DNA of 64,000 nucleotides from Fervidibacter canadensis (GTDB lineage Bacteria; Armatimonadota; Fervidibacteria; Fervidibacterales; Fervidibacteraceae). Positions 44,132 to 53,725 of the stretch are shown one piece after another; the stretch's first letter is position 1, and every line of letters begins with the position of its first letter. The notes below the pieces were generated by a model. It had not been told where the DNA came from, searched no databases, and was given only the letters and a program-made list of their open reading frames with translations. Both the position numbers and the translations under genes were made by a program. The stretch is from contig JBGOEJ010000011.1 of NCBI GenBank assembly GCA_041446545.1, positions 1 to 64,000 on the forward strand, read 5' to 3'.

Positions 44132-46085
44132 CGGTCGGCGGTAACTTTTCCCGATGCCAGCGCAATCGCCCTTCAGCGTTGGCGGTTCGGTAAGCAGCCG
44201 AAGCCCAGTCATGAGGAAAGTGTTCGTGGGCGTTGTGGACGAGCAAGGGCGAAGGTGCCATCAACGCCAATGCCGTCCGAACATCGCCGACTCGCCGAAG
44301 GCAAGGGACAAACAACCGTCGGACGAAAGGGTCATCGTCGGCAGCATCAAACTGGTCGGCATCAACGGCGACTTTTCCGTCCACACCGATGGCTGCCGCT
44401 GTCAGCAACACCCACAAGCCCGCCATGCCGTCACCGACAAGATGAACCCGTTTGAAGCGCTGCTGCAGGAAAGTGAGTGCCGTTGCAATGTCTTGCATCC
44501 GCTCGGCGTCGTCGGTTCGGTTGTAAGTCGCAAAAAATTCCACATCGCGTTTTCGTTCGCCTTTCGCCGCACCCGTCAAGAAGGCGTCTATTGCCAGCAC
44601 GGCGAAACGCTTCGCTAACATTTGCGCCAGTTGCGCCGTTTCCCCTTCGCTGACCCAAACTTCTGTCGCCGCCCCTTTTTCGCTGACGACCAGCACCGCC
44701 TCCTGTTTTTCATCGCTGCCGATGAAAACGGCGGGAATGCGGTCGCCCATCGTTGCCCTTCCAAGCCAAAGCCGCTGCAGCGTCCAACCGTTGCGTTCCA
44801 TCCGCTCGCCTGATGAGGCAACGAGTTGCTCGGCTGGTGGCAAATGAAGGGCAAGCGTCCTTTGCAAAGCGGGACGCATCAGTTGCCGAAAACGCCTGAG
44901 GGCATCTCGGTCGCTGGGACGCATTTGCTCTATGACGGCGTTTGCTTGTTCCCTCAGCCATGCTGTCAAGGCGTCCCAAGTGATGGCATCGTGGGGTTTG
45001 GGCAAATCGTCGCCCCAAACGCGGAAGCGTTGGGCATCAGGCAATTGGATTGGCGGTTCTTTGACGGGTTTGCTCAACGGCTTGCCGTCGTTTTTCAGCC
45101 ATCGGATTGCCCATGTGTAATAGGCTTCCCGCGACCCTTGGGCAAATTCGTGTCCCTCGGAAAAGTGAGCGTTGGCGCAACGGTCTTCGGCGTTGAGCAA
45201 GCGATAAATGCTTTGAACGAAGGGAAACTCGTAGCGGGGTGTCTCGTTCGTCCAGTCGCCATCGTCGGAGATGAGCAACAACGGGCGGGGCGCAAACAAA
45301 GCGACAATCTCAGGGTTCGTCGTGTCTACCCGCAGCAAAGGCGGGTTTTCACAAAGGCATCCGCCTTGCATGTGGGCGGAAACCATCTTTGTCGGGACGG
45401 CGAGGGCAAGGCGCTCATCAACGGCAGCGAGTAAAAAGGTTTGCGTGCCACCTCCCGACGACCCGCAACAACCGATGCGCTTTCTGTCCACTTCAGGCAA
45501 ACTCAGCAGAAAGTCCAGCGCCCGAAGGCTTTGCCAAGTTTGCACACCCCCTTTGCTGATCGCCCAAAGATGCTCCCTCGGCGTTTCTTTTGCGCGATGG
45601 ATGACTTGGAACTGGTCGCCATAGCCGAGCATGTCATAGGCGAAAACGATGAAGCCCAGTTTCGCCATCGCCATCGCCCGAATTCGCTCGCGCTCGTAAA
45701 GACGCCCTTGCGGCTGCGGGACATGACCGTGCGGGTGCAAAACGGCAGGCAAAGGCGGTTTGCCTCGCTTGGGGCGATACAAGTTGCCCGTCAAGTAAAA
45801 GCGGGGGAAAATTTCCAACGCCACTCGCTCCACGATGACTTCGTCGTCTTCGTAGCAAACGACGCGCCGAGGGTTTAAGGGCGTTTTGAGAAAGGGCGGG
45901 AAAAGCCCGCAGGCAATTTGCACTTGTAACCGCAGGGCTTCCCTGCGTCGCTGCCATTCCTCGGCAGAATGGTAAGTCGGCAAGGGATAACGCAAATTGA
46001 GGTGGCGCACTGGCGTCAACCGAGCATCTTGTGCGACCATCGCTGCCATCACCAACGCACCTCCCAAAAGAGCCCAACGCATCAT
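44100..46085 (-). CDS. Exported acetyl-xylan-esterase-like double alpha/beta hydrolase
   Basis: A 661-residue exported protein (signal peptide MMRWALLGGALVMAAMVA). The first alpha/beta hydrolase domain (about 30-350) has the nucleophile elbow GCCGSSGGGTQT and VSAHMQGGCLCENPPLLR, as in planctomycete-type acetyl xylan esterases, with a His in HFSEGHEF. A second, degenerate hydrolase-like domain (about 440-640) has GDGMAGLW in place of a GxSxG elbow. It probably deacetylates plant or microbial glycans. It is divergent from the PHP-domain gene (76-bp shared promoter region). Confidence 0.85.
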   Translation of the reverse strand: MMRWALLGGALVMAAMVAQDARLTPVRHLNLRYPLPTYHSAEEWQRRREALRLQVQIACGLFPPFLKTPLNPRRVVCYEDDEVIVERVALEIFPRFYLTGNLYRPKRGKPPLPAVLHPHGHVPQPQGRLYERERIRAMAMAKLGFIVFAYDMLGYGDQFQVIHRAKETPREHLWAISKGGVQTWQSLRALDFLLSLPEVDRKRIGCCGSSGGGTQTFLLAAVDERLALAVPTKMVSAHMQGGCLCENPPLLRVDTTNPEIVALFAPRPLLLISDDGDWTNETPRYEFPFVQSIYRLLNAEDRCANAHFSEGHEFAQGSREAYYTWAIRWLKNDGKPLSKPVKEPPIQLPDAQRFRVWGDDLPKPHDAITWDALTAWLREQANAVIEQMRPSDRDALRRFRQLMRPALQRTLALHLPPAEQLVASSGERMERNGWTLQRLWLGRATMGDRIPAVFIGSDEKQEAVLVVSEKGAATEVWVSEGETAQLAQMLAKRFAVLAIDAFLTGAAKGERKRDVEFFATYNRTDDAERMQDIATALTFLQQRFKRVHLVGDGMAGLWVLLTAAAIGVDGKVAVDADQFDAADDDPFVRRLFVPCLRRVGDVRTALALMAPSPLLVHNAHEHFPHDWASAAYRTANAEGRLRWHREKLPPTDIAQWIATGK

Positions 46086-46161
46086 CGCTCACCCCACAGG
46101 TCAAATTGTGCGTTAAACTCGTTGGCGTCGCTGAAAACTCGCTTTTTGAGGGTTGAGGGCG

Positions 46162-49128
46162 ATGCGGTCGCTGGCGATTGGATTTTTGCTGATGCTTCTC
46201 GTCGGGGCGGTTGGCATGGGTCGGTGGGCGATGGGATTGCAACGGGGACGACGCCTCGCCGCTGCCCAAGCGAAAACGATTGCTCCCGTCACGCCCCTCA
46301 ACCTCAACGCCACAGGCTTGCTCCTTCTCTTCGGCGTCACCGACAAAGAGCCGACCAATTGGAGCGGCGAAATCTCTCTCAGCCAAGGCAGCCTTCTTGC
46401 ACTGTCAGGATGGCGATTGGGTCCGAAGGCTGCCATTGAAGGCAATCGGTTCTTTTTCAACTCCCGCTTCGCTGGTCCGCAACAAAAGCAAATCGTTTCG
46501 CCCGGCTTGTTCGTCACCTTGCAAGCGCCTGAAGATGCGACAGTGCGGGTCGCCACCAAGCAAGGCGAATTTTCCTTCCGATTGGGCGACATCGCTTTCG
46601 GGCAACCAAAATGGTTTTTGGACGGGCGGGTAAAAGTGGAACGGGCGCCCGCCAGTTTTCGCCTGACAAGCGCCGCCACCGAAGAGGATTTTCCCGCCGC
46701 TGTCAGTGATGCCGACGGCAATGTCTGGCTGGTCTCGGTCGTTTACACGCATGGCGGTCAACCCCACTTGGGCGCACCGTTGATGGAAGAGCCGAAAGAT
46801 TTTGAGTTCGTCCGCCCGAAGGGCAACGGCGACCAAATTTGGCTAATGCACTTTGACGGGACGAATTGGTCGGAGCCGATGCCCGTCACCGAAAATGGGT
46901 TGGATGTCTGGAAGCCCTCCGTCGCCCTTGACGGGAAAGGAGGCGTCTGGGTCATCTGGTCGCAAAACTTGAGGGGCAATTGGGAGTTAATGGCGCGCCG
47001 CTACGACCCAACGAGCCGCCGATGGGGTAAGGTGGAGCGGTTGACAAATGCTAACGGTTCAGACATCAATGCCGTCGCTGCGACCGACTCGCAAGGCATC
47101 GTTTGGGTGGCATGGCAAGGATGGCGGGAAGGCAACTTTGACATTTGGCTGATGCGTTTGGACGAACGCAAGCCCCTTCGCATTTCCACCAGCGACGCCA
47201 ACGATTGGTCCCCTGCTATCGCTGCGGCGAAAGATGGCTCGGTGTTCGTCGCATGGGACACCTACGATCGGGGCAACTACGATGTTTGGTTGGCGCAGGT
47301 AAAAGGTGGGAAAGTGACGCAACGGATGGCGGTCGCTCAAACGCTGCGCTTTGAAGCCCGTCCACAATTGCTCGCCGACACGCAAAACCGCCTTTGGGTC
47401 GCCTACGAAGAAGGGGATGTCAGTTGGGGCAAAGATTTTGCCAACTTTGCCCCACCTGTCGCCCACCTCAATCGGGGTGCACCGCTGTATCTGGCGCGCA
47501 CGATTCGGGTGAAAGTTTTTGCGGATGGGCGATGGCAACAACCCGTCGGCGATGTGCGGATGAATTTCCCGAATACCCTGCGGCGCAACATCAGTTGCCC
47601 TCGCATCGCCGCTGACGCAAAAGGTCGCATCTGGTTGCTCTTCCGCCACGCCACTAACCCCGACGGCTCGCAAGAGAGTTGGACGAGTTACGCCGTCGTT
47701 TACGACGGCGAACAGTGGAGTGCGCCCATCATCTTGCCCCAATCCGTCAACATCCGAGAAATCAGCACGGCGTTGGCATTAGTGCGTCGCCACACCTTGG
47801 TCGCTATCTACCCGTCCGATAAGCGCCCCGCAGGCACAGCATCGCGGTTGGACAGCGATTTGTTTGCGGCTGTCTTGACATTGCCCGGCGAGGCGAAACC
47901 CCTCAAGTTGATGGAAGCGTCGGAGACGGAGGAAGGGCAATTGCCGATGCCCCTTGCGCCTCGCCGTCGCCGCCAAGCCCGCTTGCGCCTTGTCGGTCAA
48001 GCCTACACGCCGATGGAAGTCGTTCATCCCGACGAAAAGCAAGACATCGCCCGCATGCGCTCCTTCCGATTGAAACTGGGTGGCAAAACTTACTTGCTTT
48101 TGCGGGGCGAATTCCATCGCCACTCCGAATTGACTGCCCATAGCGACGGACCCGACGGTTCCTTGGAAGACAACTGGCGCTATGCCCTTGACGCCGCCGA
48201 TTTGGATTGGATGGGCTCAGGCGACCACGACAACGGCTTCCATCACGAGTATCTTTGGTGGTTGTCGCAAAAGACCGCCGACCTCTTCAACCATCCGCCT
48301 CGCTTCCTCGCTATGTTCAGTTACGAGCGGAGCGTGGAATTTCCCAGCGGACACCGCAATGTGTTGTTTGCCCAAAGAGGGATTCGCCCTTTGCCTCGTT
48401 TGGGTGGTGGGCAACGGCGGGAGTTGCTGATGGGCACGCCGGAAGCAGGAGCACCCGATGTCAAGATGCTTTACCGCTACCTGAAAACTTTCGGCGGCAT
48501 TTGTGCCCCCCACACCTCGGCGACCGGCATGGGCACAGACTGGCGCGATAACGACCCTATCGTGGAACCTGTCGTGGAGATTTATCAGGGGCATCGGCAA
48601 AACTACGAGTATCTCGGTGCGCCGAGAAGCGCGACGAAAGCAGAAGAGTCCATCGGCGGTTGGCAACCGTCGGGATTCGTTTGGGAAGCCTTCAAGAAGG
48701 GTTACAAGTTGGGCTTTCAGTGCAGCAGCGACCATGTGAGCACCCACCTCAGTTACGCCGTCGTCTTCGCCGAAGCGCCGACACGGGAAGCCATCATAGA
48801 CGCCTTCAAAAAACGCCATAGTTACGGGGCGACGGATAACATCCTTTTGGTCGTCACCTGCGGCGAGCACTTGATGGGTGACGAGTTTTCCGTCAAAGAG
48901 CCACCGACCCTTGACATCTTCGTCGTCGGCACTTCCCCCATCGCCCGCCTCCACATCATCAAGGACTTCAAGCATGTCTACACGACCGAGCCGAAGCGGC
49001 GCGAAGTCAAATTGCGCTGGCAGGACAACGATGTCCAGAAGGGCAAAACGAGTTGGTATTATGTGCGGGTGGAGCAGGAAGACGGTCAACTGGCTTGGTC
49101 AAGCCCGATGTGGATTCGCTACGAGTGA
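46162..49128 (+). CDS. Secreted beta-propeller and PHP-domain (DUF3604-like) protein
   Basis: A 988-residue exported protein (signal anchor LAIGFLLMLLVGAVGMG). Residues about 170-600 contain repeated strands of the form DGKGGVWVIWSQN, DSQGIVWVAWQG and AKDGSVFVAWDT, a beta-propeller. The C-terminal third is a PHP-type metallohydrolase resembling DUF3604: GEFHRHSELTAHSDG, WMGSGDHDNG, SYERSVEFPSGHRN, CAPHTSATGMGTDW and SDHVSTHLSYAVV supply His/Asp metal ligands. The likely substrate is an exposed phosphate or glycan. ATG 46162 follows GAGGGTTGAGGG. Confidence 0.85.
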   Translation: MRSLAIGFLLMLLVGAVGMGRWAMGLQRGRRLAAAQAKTIAPVTPLNLNATGLLLLFGVTDKEPTNWSGEISLSQGSLLALSGWRLGPKAAIEGNRFFFNSRFAGPQQKQIVSPGLFVTLQAPEDATVRVATKQGEFSFRLGDIAFGQPKWFLDGRVKVERAPASFRLTSAATEEDFPAAVSDADGNVWLVSVVYTHGGQPHLGAPLMEEPKDFEFVRPKGNGDQIWLMHFDGTNWSEPMPVTENGLDVWKPSVALDGKGGVWVIWSQNLRGNWELMARRYDPTSRRWGKVERLTNANGSDINAVAATDSQGIVWVAWQGWREGNFDIWLMRLDERKPLRISTSDANDWSPAIAAAKDGSVFVAWDTYDRGNYDVWLAQVKGGKVTQRMAVAQTLRFEARPQLLADTQNRLWVAYEEGDVSWGKDFANFAPPVAHLNRGAPLYLARTIRVKVFADGRWQQPVGDVRMNFPNTLRRNISCPRIAADAKGRIWLLFRHATNPDGSQESWTSYAVVYDGEQWSAPIILPQSVNIREISTALALVRRHTLVAIYPSDKRPAGTASRLDSDLFAAVLTLPGEAKPLKLMEASETEEGQLPMPLAPRRRRQARLRLVGQAYTPMEVVHPDEKQDIARMRSFRLKLGGKTYLLLRGEFHRHSELTAHSDGPDGSLEDNWRYALDAADLDWMGSGDHDNGFHHEYLWWLSQKTADLFNHPPRFLAMFSYERSVEFPSGHRNVLFAQRGIRPLPRLGGGQRRELLMGTPEAGAPDVKMLYRYLKTFGGICAPHTSATGMGTDWRDNDPIVEPVVEIYQGHRQNYEYLGAPRSATKAEESIGGWQPSGFVWEAFKKGYKLGFQCSSDHVSTHLSYAVVFAEAPTREAIIDAFKKRHSYGATDNILLVVTCGEHLMGDEFSVKEPPTLDIFVVGTSPIARLHIIKDFKHVYTTEPKRREVKLRWQDNDVQKGKTSWYYVRVEQEDGQLAWSSPMWIRYE

Positions 49129-49175
49129 CAGGGCATGGAAAAGAAAGGAGCGAGACACCGTAGGCGGTGATTGGC

Positions 49176-52100
49176 ATGGGTGATGAACAAGAGCAATTGA
49201 GTCGGCGAGAAATTGCCTTCATCGGAGTGGTTGGAGGCGGGATTTTGCTCAATGCGCTGGGCATCTTTAAAACCTTGCCCGGCACGAATTTGGACACTGC
49301 CGTTTTGCTGACCGTCATCGGCGGCTGGCGGATTTTTTACGAGTCGTTTTCCGAGTTGCTTTTGCATCGGCGCATCGGCGCTGACTTTGCTGTTTCCCTC
49401 GCTGCCATCGCTGCCTTGCTTCTTGGCGAATACCTCACCGCTGCCGAAGTCATCTTCATCATGCTCATCGGCGGTGCACTGGAGCATTACGCCGTCGCAA
49501 AAACCCACAGCGCTTTGGAGAAGTTGCTGGAACTTGCCCCGAAAACTGCCCGAATCAAGCGGGGCGGTGATGAGTCGGAAGTTCCGCTTGAGCAAGTCCA
49601 AGTCGGCGATGTTGTCGTCGTTCGTCCCGGCGAACGGATTCCTGTTGATGGCATCGTCATCGCCGGTCGCTCTTCGGTCAATCAAGCGCCCCTGACAGGT
49701 GAGTCCGTTCCCGTTGACAAAACCGTCGGCGATGAAGTCTTTGCGGGCACGCTCAATGAGTTCGGGGTTCTGGAAATTCGCACGGTGCAGGTCGGCGACG
49801 ATACCAAGTTGGGGCAAATCGCCTACCTCGTTCGGGAAGCGCAGGAGGGGAAGGGCAAAGTCCAGCGCCTCGCCGACCGTTACGCCCAATGGTTTGTGCC
49901 TGTCTTGCTGATAGTCGGTGGGTTGACTTTCGTCTTTGTGCGGTTCGTTTTGGGGTTGGACGCTACTCAAACTTGGTTGCGGGTCGTCTCAGTGCTCGTT
50001 GTCGCTTGCCCTTGCGCGATGATTTTGGCGACGCCGACGGCGGTCGTGGCGGCATTGGGGCGATTGGCACGCAGCGGCATTTTGGTCAAGGGCAGCGTCT
50101 ATTTGGAGCAACTGGCTGAAGCGGATTGCCTCGCTTTGGACAAAACGGGCACTCTAACGGAAGGGCGACCCAGATTGCAACGCATCATCCCACTCAACGG
50201 CATGGATGCAAACGAAGCCTTGCGGGTTGCCGCTGCTGCCGAGCAAACCTCCGAGCATGTTCTCGCCCGTGCCCTCGTGACGGCGGCGCGAGAACGCTCT
50301 TTGACCTTGCCTTCCGTTCAAGATTTTCAGGCGCTGCCTGGCTTGGGCGTTCGGGCAATGGTGGACGGTGCGACGGTGCTGGTGGGCAGTCGCAACTTTA
50401 TCGCCGAGCAGATTGGCGAACTGGATGACGAAACCCAGCGCCTTTTGGACGAACTGGCGGAGCAAGGTTACACGACGCTTTTGGGCGCTTGCGATGGCAG
50501 ACCCTTCGCCATCTTTGCCCTTGCCGACCCACTGCGTTCGGAAGCGAGCCAAGTCATAGCGCAACTGAAAGCGCTGGGCATTCCCCACCTCGCATTGCTG
50601 ACGGGCGACCATGCATCGGTGGCGAAGCGCATCGCCCAGCATGTGGGTATTGACGAAGTGCACGCTGAGTTGCTGCCGCAAGACAAGGTGGCAATCGTTC
50701 GGCGATGGCAGGGGCAAGGGCGAAAGGTGGCGATGGTCGGGGATGGCATCAACGATGCCCCCGTTTTGACCGTTTCCGATGTGGGCATCGCTTTGGGTGG
50801 CATCGGGATGGACATCACCATTGACGCCGCCGACATCGTGTTGATGACCGACGATTTGCGCAAGTTGCCCGAAGCCATTGAAATCAGCCGTCGCACTTTG
50901 CGCACTATCCGCCAAAACCTTCTGCTTTTCGCCATCGGCGTCAACGCTTCGGGCGTCCTTTTGGCGGCGGCAGGCATCCTCAAACCTGTCGGCGCTGCCG
51001 TCATGCACCAAATCGCCTCCCTGCTTGTTGTCCTCAACTCGCTGCGTTTGCTGACAGATTTCCGCTTCGTTCGTGAGCCACTCCGACAGTGTTCGTCGCA
51101 ACTTGTGGAAAGGCTTTCCGCCCGATGGGCAGCCCTTTGCGCCTTCACCTGCCATCACCCCCGCCTCGCCATTTCATTGGTCATCGGCTCATCGGTCATT
51201 TTCTGGCTTCTTTCGGGGATTTACTTCGTCCGTCCCGACGAAGTGGCACTCGTGCAGCGGTTTGGGCGTTTGGTCGCTGAAGATGTGCCGCCAGGCATTC
51301 ACTACCGCTTGCCGACGCCCCTGACGAAATTGACGAAGGTGCGCAAGGGAGAAATTCGGCGGGTGGAGATCGGCTTCCGCACCGTCCCACCAAAGCAGCG
51401 GGGTCAAGAGCCTTTCGCTTACGAATGGAACTTCCCACACCGATTTGGGCGCTACCGAAAAATTCCCGACGAAGCCCTCATGGTTACGGGCGATGAGAAT
51501 TTGGCGGCGGTCAACGCCGTCATCCACTACCGCATCGCCGACACCGCCGATTTCCTCTTTCGCATCAGTGCCCCCGATGAGTTGGTGCGGGTCGTCGGAG
51601 AGAGCGTCTTGCGGGAACTGATGGCGCAAGTGCCGTCGGATGCCGTTTTGGTGACGGAGCGGCAGAAGTTGGAAGTCGCCGCCCGCCAACGGCTGCAGGA
51701 ACGGTTGGCAAGTTACCGTGCTGGCATCGCGATTGTCGCCGTGCGTTTGCAAGATGTCCATCCGCCGCTGGAAGTCGTCGGGGCGTTCCGACGGGTCGCC
51801 AGTGCGTTGGAAGAGAAACTGGCGATGGTCAATCAGGCGGAAGCCTACCGCAACGAGCAAATTCCGTTGGCAAAGGGGAAAGCCATCGCCCAAATCAAAA
51901 GCGCGGAAGCCTATCGGGTGCGGCGGGCTCTTCGTGCCATCGGGGAAGCCCAACGGTTTTTGATGCTGTCGGAAGTTTACGGTCAATTTCCTGAAGTGAC
52001 GCAAGTGCGCCTTTACTTGGAAGCCATTGAGCAAACCTTGGCGGGAAAGCCGAAGGTCATCATGGACGCCCGACGGGTCGGGCGAAAGCAGATGCTTTTC

Positions 52101-52199
52101 GTGGACGAGAAAGGTTTGTCGCTGGGCGTGGCGGAAGCCGTCCAAAGTTTGCTCCAACAACAGCGACATCAAACCCAAACGCCCATGCCGCCGCATTGA
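49176..52199 (+). CDS. Fusion of a P1B-type metal ATPase and an HflK-like SPFH domain
   Basis: One 1007-residue chain. Residues 1-660 are a P1B ATPase: A-domain LTGESVPVDK, membrane motif VACPCAMILATPTA (CPC), DKTGTLTEGRP and GDGINDAPVL. There is no N-terminal CxxC metal domain, the usual SEHPLA reads SEHVLA, and the last helices carry HQIASLLVVLNSLRLL. A membrane helix (SLVIGSSVIFWLLSGIYF) then leads into an HflK-type SPFH/band-7 domain (RPDEVALVQRFGRL, PPGIHYRLPTPL, VTGDENLAAVNAVIHYRI). The fusion could couple heavy-metal export to a prohibitin-like membrane scaffold. ATG 49176 has GGCGGTGAT in front. Two more SPFH genes follow. The frame is open throughout, with no sign of an artificial join. 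Confidence 0.93.
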   Translation: MGDEQEQLSRREIAFIGVVGGGILLNALGIFKTLPGTNLDTAVLLTVIGGWRIFYESFSELLLHRRIGADFAVSLAAIAALLLGEYLTAAEVIFIMLIGGALEHYAVAKTHSALEKLLELAPKTARIKRGGDESEVPLEQVQVGDVVVVRPGERIPVDGIVIAGRSSVNQAPLTGESVPVDKTVGDEVFAGTLNEFGVLEIRTVQVGDDTKLGQIAYLVREAQEGKGKVQRLADRYAQWFVPVLLIVGGLTFVFVRFVLGLDATQTWLRVVSVLVVACPCAMILATPTAVVAALGRLARSGILVKGSVYLEQLAEADCLALDKTGTLTEGRPRLQRIIPLNGMDANEALRVAAAAEQTSEHVLARALVTAARERSLTLPSVQDFQALPGLGVRAMVDGATVLVGSRNFIAEQIGELDDETQRLLDELAEQGYTTLLGACDGRPFAIFALADPLRSEASQVIAQLKALGIPHLALLTGDHASVAKRIAQHVGIDEVHAELLPQDKVAIVRRWQGQGRKVAMVGDGINDAPVLTVSDVGIALGGIGMDITIDAADIVLMTDDLRKLPEAIEISRRTLRTIRQNLLLFAIGVNASGVLLAAAGILKPVGAAVMHQIASLLVVLNSLRLLTDFRFVREPLRQCSSQLVERLSARWAALCAFTCHHPRLAISLVIGSSVIFWLLSGIYFVRPDEVALVQRFGRLVAEDVPPGIHYRLPTPLTKLTKVRKGEIRRVEIGFRTVPPKQRGQEPFAYEWNFPHRFGRYRKIPDEALMVTGDENLAAVNAVIHYRIADTADFLFRISAPDELVRVVGESVLRELMAQVPSDAVLVTERQKLEVAARQRLQERLASYRAGIAIVAVRLQDVHPPLEVVGAFRRVASALEEKLAMVNQAEAYRNEQIPLAKGKAIAQIKSAEAYRVRRALRAIGEAQRFLMLSEVYGQFPEVTQVRLYLEAIEQTLAGKPKVIMDARRVGRKQMLFVDEKGLSLGVAEAVQSLLQQQRHQTQTPMPPH

Positions 52200-52221
52200 A
52201 GCGACAAAGGGGTGAAAAGGG

Positions 52222-53160
52222 ATGAGCGAATTGGTGAAACGACGGATGGCGCAAGTTGCATCGGCAGTGGTGATAGTCTTGCTGATTGCCCGATGCTTTT
52301 TCACGGTGGACGAGACGGAGTGGGCGATGGTCGTGCGGTTTGGGAGATTGGTGCGGGTCGTCGGTGATGCGGGGTTGCACCTTCGGTTGCCGATAGACAG
52401 CGTCCGCAAGTTTGATAAGCGCCTGCAAATCTACAACCCGCCTGCGACAGAGATGCTCACGGGCGACAAAAAGAACCTCGTCGTGGATGCCTTCGTCGTC
52501 TGGCGCATCGCTGACCCTGTCCGCTTCCTGCAAAGCGTCGGCGATAACTTGGGGGCGGAAGCGCGGTTGCACGATTTGGTCTGGTCGGAGTTGGCGGCGG
52601 CGATGGGCAATTACGAGTTGGGTCGTTTGGTCGCCGTCCGATCAGAAGTTGCCGACAACGGGGAGCGGACGGCGCTGACGGAACTGGCGGAATCGGTGCG
52701 GGAGCGATGTCGCCCAGATGCCTTTCGCCTTTACGGGATTGAGTTGGTGGATGTTCGGCTTAAGCGGCTCAACTTCCCCGAACAGAACAAAGAAGCCGTC
52801 TTTGCCCGCATGCGGGCGGAACGGGAACGCATCGCCAAGCGCTACTTGGCGGAAGGCGAAGAGATTGCCACCCGCATCAAGGCGGAAGCTGACCGAGAGA
52901 AAGAACGCATCCTCGCCGATGCCTATCGGCAGGCGGAGCGCATCAAGGGCGAAGGGGATGCCGAAGCCGCTCGCATCTACGGTCAAGCCTTCTCCCGCGA
53001 CCCGCAGTTTTACAAGATGCTTCGGACGCTGGACGCCTACAAAAAAGCCCTTGACAACAAGACGACAGTCGTGCTTTCCGCAGATTCGGAATTTTTGAAG
53101 TTGCTGACACAAGGACGGGAAACGACGGACAAGTGGGCAGGTAGGCAGATGGGCAGGTAG
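52222..53160 (+). CDS. hflC: HflC-like SPFH membrane protein
   Basis: A 312-residue protein with one N-terminal transmembrane helix and an SPFH domain. The HflC signature is clear: IELVDVRLKRLNFPEQNKEAV, ARMRAERERIAKRYLAEGEE and the coiled coil ending in RTLDAYKKAL. HflC with HflK wraps the FtsH protease in a membrane cage. The last residues (WAGRQMGR) are encoded by repeat sequence that is also the left inverted repeat of the IVS-like element, so the native end has probably been altered. GGTGAAAAGGG precedes ATG 52222. It starts 22 bp after the fusion gene. Confidence 0.93.
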   Translation: MSELVKRRMAQVASAVVIVLLIARCFFTVDETEWAMVVRFGRLVRVVGDAGLHLRLPIDSVRKFDKRLQIYNPPATEMLTGDKKNLVVDAFVVWRIADPVRFLQSVGDNLGAEARLHDLVWSELAAAMGNYELGRLVAVRSEVADNGERTALTELAESVRERCRPDAFRLYGIELVDVRLKRLNFPEQNKEAVFARMRAERERIAKRYLAEGEEIATRIKAEADREKERILADAYRQAERIKGEGDAEAARIYGQAFSRDPQFYKMLRTLDAYKKALDNKTTVVLSADSEFLKLLTQGRETTDKWAGRQMGR

Positions 53161-53707
53161 AGATAGACCCTGAACGAAGTGCGGCGAATTGGAGAGTTGC
53201 TTAACGCAAACGATTGATAAGGACTTAGCGATACGGCAAGAGTATTCTGCCCAACTGCCTACTGCCTGAAGGCGAGGTGACACAAATGGCGGAAGCGGAA
53301 ATTCGCTCATACCGAGACTTGAAGGTTTGGCAAGAGGCAAGGGAGTTGGCTGAACGATGTTTCCGAGCGACGCATCATTTTCCGAAGAGCGAAATGTTCG
53401 GTTTAGTGACACAAATTCGCCGCGCCGCTGCTTCTGTCGCTGCTAACATCGCTGAAGGTTATGGGAGAGAGTCAAGGGGCGAATGTTTGCAATTTCTGCG
53501 CGTCGCTCAGGGCTCTTTGAAAGAATTGGAAAACCTATTTGCTGCTTGCGCATCGCGTAGGGTTTCTCTCCGAAAGCAATCTTGGTCACCTTTTGAGCAT
53601 GTGCGAGAAGGTGGGCAAAATGTTGCATCGTCGCATCCGTTCCCTGCAACAGTTTGCCAAACGCCGTTGAATCCCTCTGCCTAATGCCCACCTGCCTATC
53701 TGCCCAA
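53134..53707 (+). mobile_element. IVS-like element with 22-bp inverted repeats
   Basis: TGGGCAGGTAGGCAGATGGGCA (53134-53155) and the complement of 53686-53707 match at 20 of 22 positions. Between them lies a four-helix-bundle (23S intervening-sequence protein) gene. In the rRNA of some bacteria the same arrangement, a stem enclosing such a gene, forms the excised intervening sequence. Here the element sits in the hflC-hflK intergenic region, and its left arm overlaps the end of hflC. A related partial arm lies at 53247-53268. Confidence 0.6.
53286..53671 (+). pseudogene. Four-helix-bundle (IVP-type) protein gene with a frameshift
   Basis: The reading frame from ATG 53286 (GAGGTGA upstream) encodes MAEAEIRSYRDLKVWQEARE and the core QIRRAAASVAANIAEGYGRESRGE, the hallmark of 23S-rRNA intervening-sequence proteins. 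At the AAAA run 53530-53533 the family sequence jumps to the +1 frame: the continuation YLLLAHRVGFLSESNLGHLL and a stop at 53669-53671 fit the usual C-terminus. One A too many explains it. The frame as read instead ends at 53684 with an unrelated tail. It is either a genuine frameshift mutation, a homopolymer sequencing error or programmed slippage. Confidence 0.8.
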
Positions 53708-53725
53708 AACCGAGGTGAAAGCCAA

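Noticed and set aside
53134..53707. rRNA gene or fragment hosting the IVP gene
   Set aside because: Sequence on both sides is hflC and hflK coding sequence; no rRNA similarity is visible.
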